Below are positions 10,048 to 21,129 of a stretch of DNA of 64,000 bases, piece after piece. Numbering within the stretch: the stretch's first letter is position 1; each line of letters starts with the position of its first letter. The position numbers were made by a program, and so were the translations under genes. The stretch comes from Actinomadura parmotrematis (GTDB lineage: Bacteria; Actinomycetota; Actinomycetes; Streptosporangiales; Streptosporangiaceae), in the NCBI RefSeq assembly GCF_019458805.1, contig NZ_JAIBOA010000005.1, positions 248,001 through 312,000 of the forward strand, read 5' to 3'. The notes beneath the pieces are model-generated. The model searched no databases and was not told where the DNA came from. It saw nothing but the letters and a program-made list of their open reading frames with translations.

Positions 10048-11300
10048 CGCCGCCCCCACCACGCGCGGAAGCTCTGCGCGGGCGGGGCCGGCAGGTCGCG
10101 GGCGTCGCTCCACTTGCCGAGCCTGCCGGGCAACCGCCCGATGCGCCCGCCCCGCGCCAGCAGCCTCCCCCACCGGGCGCCCCGGCGGAGCGCCGCCTCG
10201 TAGCGGCGCGGCTCGGCGAGCGTCCAGGCGGCCGCGCGCATCGCGGCCAGCTCCGGTGCCGGCACCGGCCGGTCGCGGCGCGCCTCGACCACCTCGCCGC
10301 GCAGGTGCACCAGCAGCCCCGGCAGGTCGATCTTGACGGGGCACACGTCCGCGCACGCGCCGCACAGCGTGGAGGCGAACGGCAGCGAGGCGGCGTGCGC
10401 CCCGCGCACACCGCGCTGCAAGGGCACGCGGACCGCGCCGATCGGCCCCGCCCCGCCGGGCCCGTAGGCGGCCGGACCCGTCCGCTCGTAGACCGGGCAC
10501 ACGTTCAGGCACGCCTCGCAGCCGATGCAGCGCAGCGCGGTGCGCCCGACCGGATCGGCGAGCGCGCGGGTGCGCCCGTTGTCGACCAGCACCAGGTGGC
10601 AGGCGGCCGGACCGTCGCCGGCGACCGGACCGCTCCACACGACGGTGCGGGCGGCGGTGCGGCCCGCACCCGACGCGCGCGGCAACAGCTGCAGGAAGAC
10701 CTCCAGGTCGCGCCAGGCGGGCACGGCCTGCTCCAGCCCGGCGACCGCGACGAGCGCGGCGGACGGCGCCGGCGCCGCGTCCCCGCCGCTCCGCACGAGC
10801 GCCCCGGTCTCGGCGACCATGAAGTCCACGCCCGTCACCGCCACCGCGGCCGCGGCGCCCGCGTCCAGCACCGCGATCCCAGCGGCGGCGAGCCCGCCGG
10901 CCAGGCCGATCTCGCGCAGCACCGGCGCGTCCGCGACGGCCGCCCCCGACTCCCCCTGCGCGCGCACGAGCCCGGCGACGACGCGCACGGCGTCGGCGGC
11001 CGACACCGCCCAGTGCACGGTCCCGCCCGCCTCCACGACCGCGCCCTCCAGCTCCTCCAGGTAGCGGTCCAGGTCCAGCAGGGTGCGGTCGCGGACGGCG
11101 GCACCCGCCGCCCGCAGCTCCTCCCAGTCGGCGCTGTCGGCGACGGCCCCGGCCGCCCCCGCGCGCGCCGCCGACGTCGCCTCGCGCAGGCCCCGCCGCA
11201 CGGACGGATCGGCGAGCGCCTCGCGGGCCGCGTCGGCGAAGCGCGGCGGAGGCGGCGGGGGCGGCGGGGGCGTCCCGGCGGGCGGGACCGCGCCGCTCAC
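10044..11300 (-). CDS. lutB: Lactate utilization iron-sulfur protein B
   Basis: 418-residue LutB/YkgF-like subunit with an N-terminal LUD domain (VDFMVAETGALVRSGGD) and a C-terminal pair of 4Fe-4S clusters: CIGCEACLNVCP and CGACADVCP. The sequence ends with the DUF3390-type tail. GTG 11300 overlaps the lutA stop by four bases, indicating coupling. An odd feature is a run of nine consecutive prolines at about residues 11-19, encoded by a G-rich stretch around 11240-11275, which should require EF-P for efficient translation. The start region is therefore the least certain part of this gene. Confidence 0.92.
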   Translation of the reverse strand: MSGAVPPAGTPPPPPPPPPRFADAAREALADPSVRRGLREATSAARAGAAGAVADSADWEELRAAGAAVRDRTLLDLDRYLEELEGAVVEAGGTVHWAVSAADAVRVVAGLVRAQGESGAAVADAPVLREIGLAGGLAAAGIAVLDAGAAAAVAVTGVDFMVAETGALVRSGGDAAPAPSAALVAVAGLEQAVPAWRDLEVFLQLLPRASGAGRTAARTVVWSGPVAGDGPAACHLVLVDNGRTRALADPVGRTALRCIGCEACLNVCPVYERTGPAAYGPGGAGPIGAVRVPLQRGVRGAHAASLPFASTLCGACADVCPVKIDLPGLLVHLRGEVVEARRDRPVPAPELAAMRAAAWTLAEPRRYEAALRRGARWGRLLARGGRIGRLPGRLGKWSDARDLPAPPAQSFRAWWGRR

Positions 11301-12034
11301 CCCTCCTCCGGCCCGGCGAGGATCTCGGCCAGATGGGCGACGCGCACCCCCGCGTGCAGGCGCGACAGGGCGCCGCCGATATGGGCCAGGCAGGAGTTGT
11401 CCAGAGCGCACAGCACGTCGGCCGAGGTCGCGCGCACGTGCCGCACCTTGTCGGCGGCCAGGGCCACCGAGACGTCGGCGTTCTTGACCGCGAACGTGCC
11501 GCCGAAGCCGCAGCACTCCTCCGCCGCCGGCAGATCCACCAGCTCCAGGTCCCGCACCGAGGCCAGCAGCCGCAGCGGCCGGTCGCCGACGCCGAGCCCG
11601 CGCAGCGCGTGGCACGTCGGCTGGTAGGCGACGCGGTGCGGGAAGCGGGCGCCCACGTCGGTGACGCCGAGGACGTCGACCAGGAACTCGGTCAGCTCGT
11701 AGACCGCGAGCCGCCCCGCGGCCTCGGCGAGAGCGGGATCGCCCGCCGCGCGGGCGATGCCCGCGTAGGAGGCGCGGACCGTCGCCGCGCACGACGCCGA
11801 CGGCGTGACGACCGCCCCGGCGCCGTCGAACACGCCGGTGAACGCGCGGGCCAGCGCCGCCGCCTCCCGCCGGTAGCCCGTCGTCCAGTGCATCTGCCCG
11901 CAGCAGGTCTGCGCGGCGGGGAAGTCCACCCGGTGGCCGAGCCGCTCCAGCAGCCGCACCACCGCGCGGCCCGTACCGGGGAACAGAGCGTCGTTGTAGC
12001 AGGCGACGAACAGCGCGACCCGCACCGCCTCCAC
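11297..12034 (-). CDS. lutA: Lactate utilization (Fe)-S oxidoreductase A
   Basis: 245-residue LutA/YkgE-type protein with the two CCG cysteine-rich motifs that bind a 4Fe-4S cluster or heterodisulfide-like site: TCCGQMHWTTGY and ECCGFGGTFAVKN. First gene of lutABC, which oxidises L-lactate to pyruvate at the membrane. Start GTG 12034 chosen because GAGGACGGGG precedes it at about 6 bp and the fold (RVALFVACYND) begins directly; an alternative GTG lies 9 bp downstream. No lutR-type GntR regulator or lactate permease is adjacent. Confidence 0.92.
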   Translation of the reverse strand: MEAVRVALFVACYNDALFPGTGRAVVRLLERLGHRVDFPAAQTCCGQMHWTTGYRREAAALARAFTGVFDGAGAVVTPSASCAATVRASYAGIARAAGDPALAEAAGRLAVYELTEFLVDVLGVTDVGARFPHRVAYQPTCHALRGLGVGDRPLRLLASVRDLELVDLPAAEECCGFGGTFAVKNADVSVALAADKVRHVRATSADVLCALDNSCLAHIGGALSRLHAGVRVAHLAEILAGPEEG

Positions 12035-12377
12035 CCCCGTCCTCGGCCCCGCCCGCCATGGTAGAGGCGGCGGCGCCGCGGCGGGCGAAAAGATCGGGGC
12101 CCGCGGCCGCCCCCGGCCGCATCCCGCCTCCACCCGTCTTCAACGGGAATGTTCGCCTTCCGTCCGGCGTGTCGTTCTCGCTCCGTTACCGGGATCGGGG
12201 CACGCTGGACCCTGCACCTCCGAGTGAGGCGGGTCACAGCCGGACGGTACTCCGGTACCACGGGACAACCGTCCCATCGGGCTATGGTCGCGACGCCGCG
12301 AACCGTTCCACACTGAGGTGCGTCATACAAGCAGCACCACCATGAAGTTCACCACAGTGAAGACCGGAGGCACGCCG
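12035..12377. promoter_or_regulatory. lutA/DUF5999 divergent intergenic region
   Basis: 343 bp with no gene. It holds several short dyads: CCCGT-CTTCA-ACGGG (12133-12147), nearest lutA, and on the DUF5999 side GGTAC-TCCG-GTACC (12246-12259) and GGGAC-AACC-GTCCC (12262-12275), followed by TATGGT at 12283-12288 as a possible -10. No regulator can be assigned. Confidence 0.35.
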
Positions 12378-12581
12378 ATGTGCCGGCACCAGACACCCTG
12401 TCCCCCGTCCGACGGACCCGACCGCGAGGCCGCCCGCACCGTGGCCAGCCACCCCGAGCAGGGGTGGAGCCTGCTGTGCAACGGCGTCGTGCTGTTCGAG
12501 GACACCGGTGAGCTGCTGCCCGACGGAGCGGTGATCGCCCCGCACCGGCCGACCGACCCGCGGGTCGTGCCGGCCGCCTGA
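12378..12581 (+). CDS. DUF5999 family small protein
   Basis: 67-residue protein beginning MCRHQTPCPPSDGPDREAAR and containing the conserved HPEQGWSLLCNGVVLFEDTGELLPDG core. This is the DUF5999 family, frequent in Streptomyces and relatives, with no established function. The N-terminal C-x-H-x4-C could bind a metal. ATG 12378 is chosen because GGAGG lies 7 bp upstream; the earlier ATG (12342) would place that site inside the gene. Confidence 0.82.
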   Translation: MCRHQTPCPPSDGPDREAARTVASHPEQGWSLLCNGVVLFEDTGELLPDGAVIAPHRPTDPRVVPAA

Positions 12582-12651
12582 ACCGGCCCCCCCGCCGGGG
12601 GACTAGTTCCAACGGGTGATCATCCTCGGGGGCACCGCCCGCCGCGTCCGG

Positions 12652-12678
12652 CCGCTGGACCCGCCCCGGGTCCAGCGG
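12652..12678. terminator. Hairpin terminator
   Basis: Perfect 11-bp stem (12652-12662 and 12668-12678) with a GCCCC loop, 14 bp past the stop of the minus-strand hydrolase and also serving as a stop for the convergent DUF5999 gene. A small C5/G5 hairpin at 12589-12601 lies right after the DUF5999 stop. Confidence 0.75.
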
Positions 12679-12692
12679 AACCGTGACATCCC

Positions 12693-13346
12693 CTAGCCCA
12701 CCAGCGGCCGCCCGGCGGCCCACCGCTCCAGCCAGGGCGCCGCCGCCGCGCCCACCGCCGCCGGATCCCGGGCCAGCTCGTGCCGCTCCCCCGCCAGCAC
12801 CACGACCTCGGCCGCGTCCGCCGCGTCCGGCACCCCGAACGGATCCCGGTCGCCGTTCACCACCAGCACCGGCACGCCCGCGCCCCGCAGCTCCCCCGCC
12901 CGCGACCGCTCCGGCCGGCCCGGCGGATGCAGCGGGAACGCCAGCGCCACCACGCCCACCGCCCCCGCCTCCCCCGCCGTCCGGCACGCCACCCGCGCCC
13001 CGTTGCTCCGGCCGCCCTGCACCAGCGGCACCCCCGGCCACCGGCCCCGCAGCACCGCGACGATCTCCAGCCACGCCTCGTCCTGCCGCGCCGCGGGCCC
13101 CGGCGCCCGCCGCCCCGCCAGCCGGAACGGCTGCATCACCCGCGCGACCACCGCGCCCCGCGCGAGCGCCGCGTCCCGCACCGCCAGCAGGTCGGGCGCC
13201 TCCACTCCCCCGTTGGACCCGTGCGTCAGCACCACCAGCAGCGCCGGCCCGCCCGCCGCGTCCGGCTCCTCGACGGTGACCTCCGCGGGCCCGTGCGCGG
13301 TCGTCAGCGGGATCACGCGCCCCCGCGGCGCCTCCTCGATCGGCAT
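12693..13346 (-). CDS. Alpha/beta hydrolase (KANL3/Tex30-like)
   Basis: 217-residue serine hydrolase fold. The nucleophile elbow is GGRSNGAR (Ser in G-x-S-x-G), the acid is likely in VNGDRDPFG and the His in GERHEL. Layout and size fit the dienelactone-hydrolase-like KANL3/Tex30 family of small bacterial proteins, whose substrate is unknown. Start ATG 13346 directly precedes the conserved region. The divergent PPOX gene starts 54 bp away, so the two probably share a regulatory region. Confidence 0.82.
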   Translation of the reverse strand: MPIEEAPRGRVIPLTTAHGPAEVTVEEPDAAGGPALLVVLTHGSNGGVEAPDLLAVRDAALARGAVVARVMQPFRLAGRRAPGPAARQDEAWLEIVAVLRGRWPGVPLVQGGRSNGARVACRTAGEAGAVGVVALAFPLHPPGRPERSRAGELRGAGVPVLVVNGDRDPFGVPDAADAAEVVVLAGERHELARDPAAVGAAAAPWLERWAAGRPLVG

Positions 13347-13400
13347 GCCGGCCACCGTACCGCCCGCACCGCCCCGCCCCCGGTAGGGCAGACTGACCGC

Positions 13401-13826
13401 ATGGAGATCATGACCGAGGGTGAGTGGCGCGACTTCGTGCTGCAGGGCACCCGGACCGCCAAGGTCGCCGTCACCCGCAAGGACGGCACCCCGCACGTGA
13501 CGCCCGTCTGGTTCGTCATGGACGGCGACGAGATCGTCTTCAACACCGGCGCCGCCACCGTCAAGGGCCGCGCCCTCGCCCGCGACCCGCGCGTCGCGCT
13601 CTGCGTCGAGGACGACATGCCGCCCTACGCCTTCGTGGCCATCGAGGGCACCGCGACGCTGTCCGACGACACCGCGGCCATGCTGCCGCTGTCCACCGCC
13701 ATCGGCGCCCGCTACATGGGCCCCGACCGCGGCGAGGAGTTCGGCCGCCGCAACGCCGTGCCCGGCGAGCTCCTCGTCCGCGTGCGCGTCGACAAGGTCG
13801 TCGCGCAACGCGACCTGGCCGTCTGA
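13401..13826 (+). CDS. PPOX-class F420/FMN-dependent split-barrel enzyme
   Basis: 141-residue flavin/deazaflavin oxidoreductase fold of the Rv1155-like class. Visible motifs are GTPHVTPVWFVMDGDEIVF (the beta-barrel core) followed by NTGAATVKGRALARDPRVAL, the cofactor phosphate-binding Lys/Arg region. Such proteins reduce or bind varied substrates with F420 or FMN; the substrate here is unknown. ATG 13401 is the first of two close in-frame ATGs (the other at 13410). Confidence 0.85.
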   Translation: MEIMTEGEWRDFVLQGTRTAKVAVTRKDGTPHVTPVWFVMDGDEIVFNTGAATVKGRALARDPRVALCVEDDMPPYAFVAIEGTATLSDDTAAMLPLSTAIGARYMGPDRGEEFGRRNAVPGELLVRVRVDKVVAQRDLAV

Positions 13827-13863
13827 CGGCCGGACCGGCGGCCGCCCGCCGGGCGGCCCGGCC

Positions 13864-14970
13864 TCACCGCTCGGGCTGCTCGGGGGCGTCCATCGCCAGG
13901 CGCAGCCGCTCGGCGAAACTCTCCTGCAGCAGCGGCCCCCAGGCGTAGCCGCCCGGCACCCGCACGGCCTGCCCGATCGCCTCGCCCGCCTCCGCGCCCG
14001 CCGCGGGCCGCACGGCCAGCAGCGCGTACATGTGGTCGAGCGCGCCGAACGCCTCCCCCGCGACGGCCGGCAGCGTCCCCTCGGCGACCGCCTGCTCCAG
14101 CACCGGCTCCCACCACAGGTCGGCCGGATCGGCCTCGTCGTCCTCCCCGCCGAAATCACGGCGCAGCCGCGCGCGGACCTGCCCCGCGACGCCGGGATCG
14201 GCCAGCCCCCGCCGCCACACCTCGGGCGCCTCCCCCGGACGGCCCCGCAACGGCAGCGTGCGCGCCAGCAGCTCCACCGCCAGCGGCCCCACCTCGGGAT
14301 CGGCCGGATCGGCGAGCGCCGCCCCGAACGCGCCGATCGCCTGATCCAGGCACGCGATGCCGAGCGCCACCGCCAGCCGCGCGTAGGCGTGCGGCGCCGC
14401 GTCCCGGTCGATCAGCTTCAGCCCCGCCGTCAGCGCCCGCTGCGCACGGGCGGCCTCACCGCGCTCCAGCAGCCGCTGCGCGAGATCATGGGCGGCGAGC
14501 GTCCCGTACTCGGCGTCGCCCGTCGCGAGCGCCAGCTCCCACTGCTCGCGCGCGGCCTCGAAATCGCCGGCGTCGTCGGCGATCCGGGCGAGCGCCAGGT
14601 GCGCCGGCGGCAGGTAGGCGGGGTTGCCGAACTCCACCACCGTGCGCCAGGCGGGCTCGGCCGCCTCGCGCTCGCCGGTCCGCTCGTGGGTCAGGGCGAG
14701 ATGGTAGGCGGCCCGCGGGCCGTACTCGGGGTCGCCGGTGGCGATCGCGGCGCGATCGGCCTCGCGGGCGGCGGCCACGTCCCCGCCGTCGTCGAGGACG
14801 ACGGCGAGGCCGAGCGCCGCGCGCGCCCGCAGCGGCGTGTCGCCGAGGTCCAGGACCTGCTGGAACAGCGCCGCGGCGCGCCCGGGGTCGCCGTCCTCGG
14901 CGTACCGGCGGGCCTGCTCGCACATCAGGGACGGGTCACCGGCTCGCGCCGCGTCAGGCGTGTGGCTCAT
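13864..14970 (-). CDS. Tetratricopeptide-repeat protein
   Basis: 368 residues made mostly of repeating Ala-rich helix pairs of about 34-36 residues (for example DPGRAAALFQQVLDLGDTPLRARAALGLAVVLDDGG, with the GD-x-x-x-AR-x-x step repeated at least five times up to residue 240). The final 100 residues are non-repetitive. No signal peptide or enzymatic motif. It is probably a scaffold or interaction protein; role unknown. It lies downstream of gcvP on the same strand with a 111-bp gap and may be read by run-through of that transcript. Confidence 0.75.
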   Translation of the reverse strand: MSHTPDAARAGDPSLMCEQARRYAEDGDPGRAAALFQQVLDLGDTPLRARAALGLAVVLDDGGDVAAAREADRAAIATGDPEYGPRAAYHLALTHERTGEREAAEPAWRTVVEFGNPAYLPPAHLALARIADDAGDFEAAREQWELALATGDAEYGTLAAHDLAQRLLERGEAARAQRALTAGLKLIDRDAAPHAYARLAVALGIACLDQAIGAFGAALADPADPEVGPLAVELLARTLPLRGRPGEAPEVWRRGLADPGVAGQVRARLRRDFGGEDDEADPADLWWEPVLEQAVAEGTLPAVAGEAFGALDHMYALLAVRPAAGAEAGEAIGQAVRVPGGYAWGPLLQESFAERLRLAMDAPEQPER

Positions 14971-15081
14971 TGGCTCTGCTGCCCTCTGGGGGTCGGGGTC
15001 GCCCCGAAGCCTAGCGATCCGGCGCCGCCGCGTCTCGTCCCGACACGGCGGCGCCGGACCGCCCCGGCCCGCACCGGCGCG

Positions 15082-17964
<2,883 letters not shown>

Positions 17965-18000
17965 AGAGGAGGAACCTTCCCGGGCTGCTGCGGTCGCCAA

Positions 18001-18030
18001 GGGGCCCGCGGCCCCTCGCGGGCCGCGGCC
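18001..18030 (-). terminator. Expression-platform hairpin after the glycine riboswitch
   Basis: GCCCGCG (18004-18010) pairs perfectly with CGCGGGC (18017-18023), directly between the second glycine aptamer and the gcvP ribosome-binding region. It is placed to act as a terminator or sequestering stem controlled by glycine binding; which of the two cannot be told by eye. Confidence 0.5.
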
Positions 18031-18033
18031 GTT

Positions 18034-18250
18034 CTCCCCCTCTGTCATGGGCACCTGAGAGCTTCCCCCGGCGCGCCGGTCGCCCGGCCGCGGGATTTCC
18101 CCTTCGGTGAGCCGCCGCGCCCTCCGGCGGAGGTGCGGCGCCTGCTTTCCAGAGGTGCCTCGCCCACGCGGTCCTTTTGCCTGAGAGGTTCCGGGGAGGT
18201 TGCCCCTTCGGCGCCCGCACGCTGGCCGCGTGGGGTCTCTCCCGCACGGG
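18034..18250 (-). ncRNA. Tandem glycine riboswitch
   Basis: Reading the minus strand, two consecutive glycine aptamers are recognisable. Aptamer 1 (about 18248-18168) has CGGGAGAGACC, GCGCCGAAGGGGCAA, CTCTCAGGCAAAAGGACCG. Aptamer 2 (about 18166-18034) has GGCACCTCTGGAAAGC, CACCGAAGGGGAAA and CTCTCAGGTGCC followed by GACAGAGGGGG. These are the hallmark conserved elements of the family. Glycine binding is expected to turn on the downstream glycine cleavage gene, here gcvP. Confidence 0.93.
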
Positions 18251-18587
18251 GTCGACGGCTGTCCTGCCCCGAACCCTACCCGAGCGGACGGCGCGGACGA
18301 TCAGCCGGGCGCGGGCGGCGCGCGCGGAGGGGCGCCCCTCGGCGGCCCGCGGGGGGGCGGACAAGTACGATTATCCACAGCTCACGGACAGGGGGCCGGG
18401 CACGGGCCGGGGAGGCCGCCGGGGTCCGCCGAGGGGGACGGTTGGGACGAGGGCGCGGGGTGGAGCACGTGGGCGCGCGGCGCGCGGAGCGGGACGGGGG
18501 CCCCGGCGGGCCCCTCCCCCGGCCTCGACGGGGCGCGCCCCGGTCTGGGACGCTGATCTCAGTGACAGGTCCCTACGGCGGTGCGGC
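18251..18587. promoter_or_regulatory. Intergenic region with a DnaA-box-like site
   Basis: 337 bp between the riboswitch and the divergent membrane-protein gene. It must hold the gcvP promoter; GATAAT on the minus strand (18370-18375) is a possible -10. The same AT-richer patch contains TTATCCACA at 18371-18379, a perfect match to the strong DnaA box, standing alone. No other structure was seen. Confidence 0.35.
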
Positions 18588-21062
18588 ATGACGCAGACCG
18601 ACGGCGCCGCCAGGCGCACCGGGCGGCCCGCGCCGGCCGCCCCCGCCGGCGTGCCCGTGGACGAGCCGGCGCGGCCCGACCGCATCCGCCGCCCCGGCGA
18701 CGCCCTCCGCTTCCTGTCCTCGGTCACCGGCCTCGCCCTCGTCATGCTGCTGGTGTCGATCGCCCAGCAGACCGCGCACGGCCTGCAGACCGACATCACC
18801 GAGGGCACCGCGCACGCGCCGCGGGTGCTGCTGTCGCTCGCCACCCTGGTGTCGGGCTTCGGCGTCCTCGCAGTCCCCGTCGCCTACGCCGCCGAGCGCC
18901 TCTTCCACAAGGACGGCAAGCGCGTCGCCATCGCGCTGCTCGCCGCGATCATCGCGCTCGCGCTCACCATCGCCGTCGACGACTGGGTGCACGCCGCCGC
19001 GCCCGGCGGCGCGCTGGACGAGCTGATCTGGGGCGGGTCGCGGACCCCGCTGGTGCGGGTCGACATCACCCCGGTGATCGCGTTCGTCAGCGCCGTCGGG
19101 ATGGCCGGCCGGCCGCGCTGGCAGGCCGCGGTCTGGTCGATGATCGCGCTCGCCGCGCTGACCGGCCTCACCGCCTCCTCGGTGTCGGTCGCCGCGCTCG
19201 CCGCCACCTACTTCCTCGGCCGCGCCATCGGCCACGGCACCCTGTACGCCGTCGGCATCCCGAACCCGCGGCCGCCCGGCACCGCCGTCGTCGCCGCGCT
19301 CGCCCGCCTCGGCCTCCGCCCGACGCGCGCCGCCGCGCTGCCCGGCACCTCCCCCGAGCGGCGCCGCTACGGCGTCGCCGTCGCCCATCCCCCCGGCACC
19401 GCCCCGGCCGACCCGACCGGCGCCGCGCTGCCGCCCGGCGAGCGGCAGCTCGACGTCGCCGTCCTCGACCGCGACACCCAGACCGCCGGGCTGCTCTACC
19501 GGATCTGGCGCCTCATCCGGTTCCGCGAGGCCACCCCCGACCGCGCCCTGCGCTCGCTGCGCCGCTCCCTGGAGCGCGAGTCGCTGATGTCCTACGCGGT
19601 GGCCGCCGCCGGCGTCCCCACCCCCCGGCTCGTCGGGACCTGCGAGGTCGGCACCGAGGCCGCGCTGCTCGCCTACGCCCACGTGCCCGGCCGGCCGCTC
19701 GCCGACCTCGCCGACGACGAGATCACCGACGAGCTGCTCGCGGCCGCCTGGCGGCGGCTCCGCCGGCTCCAGGCGGCCCGCCTCGCGCACCGCCGGCTGG
19801 AGGGCGCCGCGCTGCGGGTCGACGACGCCGGCGAGGTGAGCCTGGTCGACCTGGACGCCGGCGAGATCGCCGCCGGCGACCTGTCGCTGCGCCTGGACGT
19901 CGCCCAGCTCCTCACCACCCTCGCCCTGCGGGCCGGCGCCGAGCGGGCGGTCCGCACCGCCGCCGCCGAGCTCGGCGAGGAGGCCCTCGCCGCCGTCGTG
20001 CCGCTGCTGCAGCGGGTCGCGCTGTCGCGGGCGACCCGCCAGGCGCTCCGCCACGACAAGGAGCTGCTCACCCGCATCCGCGAGCAGATCGTCCGGCTGG
20101 AGCCCGAGGTCGACCTCGCGCCGATCCGGCTGGAGCGGTTCCGCCCCGGCACCATCGTCAGCATCGTCGCGCTCAGCATCGCCGCCTACATCGTCATCCC
20201 GCAGGTCAGCAACATCGACGTCGGGCACCTGATCTCCACCGCGCGCTGGTGGTGGGTGGCCGCCGGCGGCGCCGCGGCCGCCCTCACCTACGTGGCGGCC
20301 GCGCTCATGCTCATGGGGTTCGTGCCCGAGCGGCTGCCGCTCGGGCGGACCGTGGCCGTGCAGGTCGCCGCCTCGTTCGTCAAGCTCGTCGCGCCCGCCG
20401 CCGTCGGCGGCGTGGCGATCAACACCCGGTACCTGCAGAAGGCGGGGGTGCGGCCGGGCCCGGCCGTCGCCGGCGTCGGCGCGTCGCAGCTCACCGGCAT
20501 GGTCACCCACATCCTGCTGCTGGTGGTGTTCGGGTTCGTCACCGGTTCCACCGGCACCGCCACCAAGGACCTGGCGCCGTCGCGGACGGTGGTGGTCATC
20601 CTGCTCGCGGTCGCGGTGACCGCGGCGGTGGCGCTCACCATCCCGCGGATCCGGCGGCTGGTCACCACGCGCCTCGGCAGCATGTTCTCCGGCGTCCTGC
20701 CGCGCCTGATCGACGTGCTGCAGTCGCCGCGCAAGCTCGCCACCGGCCTCGGCGGCACGCTGCTGCTCACCGTCGCCTTCGTGATCTGCCTGGACGCCTC
20801 GATCCGCGCGTTCGGCGGGTCGCTGCCGCTCACCACGGTCGCGGTCGTGTTCCTCACCGCCAACGCGCTCGGGTCGGCGGCGCCGACGCCCGGCGGCCTC
20901 GGCGCCGTCGAGGGCGCCCTCACGCTGGCGCTCACGATCTCCGGGCTCACCGCGGAGACCGCCACCTCGGCGGTGCTGCTGTTCCGTCTGCTGACGCTGT
21001 GGCTGCCGGTGCTGCCCGGCTGGGCGGCGTTCGCGTTCCTGCAGCGCAAGGAGGCCATCTAG
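18588..21062 (+). CDS. Multidomain integral membrane protein: TM region, kinase-like middle, YbhN/Lpg-flippase-like C-terminus
   Basis: 824 residues. The N-terminal third has about five transmembrane helices (from residue 45 to 215). The middle (about 270-510) is soluble and resembles aminoglycoside-phosphotransferase/kinase-like folds (the SLVDLDAGEIAAGDLSLRLDVAQL segment). The C-terminal 310 residues form a six- to eight-helix region of the lysylphosphatidylglycerol synthase TM/UPF0104 (YbhN) family, with FVKLVAPAAVGGVAINTRYLQKAG and NALGSAAPTPGGLGAVEGAL as signatures. Actinobacteria carry such long fusions; a lipid flippase or lipid-linked transport role is inferred. ATG 18588 has a poor ribosome-binding site, so the start is not certain. 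Confidence 0.82.
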   Translation: MTQTDGAARRTGRPAPAAPAGVPVDEPARPDRIRRPGDALRFLSSVTGLALVMLLVSIAQQTAHGLQTDITEGTAHAPRVLLSLATLVSGFGVLAVPVAYAAERLFHKDGKRVAIALLAAIIALALTIAVDDWVHAAAPGGALDELIWGGSRTPLVRVDITPVIAFVSAVGMAGRPRWQAAVWSMIALAALTGLTASSVSVAALAATYFLGRAIGHGTLYAVGIPNPRPPGTAVVAALARLGLRPTRAAALPGTSPERRRYGVAVAHPPGTAPADPTGAALPPGERQLDVAVLDRDTQTAGLLYRIWRLIRFREATPDRALRSLRRSLERESLMSYAVAAAGVPTPRLVGTCEVGTEAALLAYAHVPGRPLADLADDEITDELLAAAWRRLRRLQAARLAHRRLEGAALRVDDAGEVSLVDLDAGEIAAGDLSLRLDVAQLLTTLALRAGAERAVRTAAAELGEEALAAVVPLLQRVALSRATRQALRHDKELLTRIREQIVRLEPEVDLAPIRLERFRPGTIVSIVALSIAAYIVIPQVSNIDVGHLISTARWWWVAAGGAAAALTYVAAALMLMGFVPERLPLGRTVAVQVAASFVKLVAPAAVGGVAINTRYLQKAGVRPGPAVAGVGASQLTGMVTHILLLVVFGFVTGSTGTATKDLAPSRTVVVILLAVAVTAAVALTIPRIRRLVTTRLGSMFSGVLPRLIDVLQSPRKLATGLGGTLLLTVAFVICLDASIRAFGGSLPLTTVAVVFLTANALGSAAPTPGGLGAVEGALTLALTISGLTAETATSAVLLFRLLTLWLPVLPGWAAFAFLQRKEAI

Positions 21063-21129
21063 GGCCTCGGGCGGCCTCCCGGTCCTCCCTACCCTTCCGA
21101 GGGGGGGGGCGGGCGCGCCGCGGGGCTCC

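Noticed and set aside
17965..18054. In-frame upstream start of gcvP (ATG at 18054)
   Set aside because: It lies within the second glycine aptamer, adds a non-conserved segment and lacks a ribosome-binding site.
21090..21125. G-rich run after the membrane-protein gene as a regulatory G-quadruplex
   Set aside because: The G-run is a single tract in very GC-rich DNA; no spaced G-tracts support a quadruplex beyond background.
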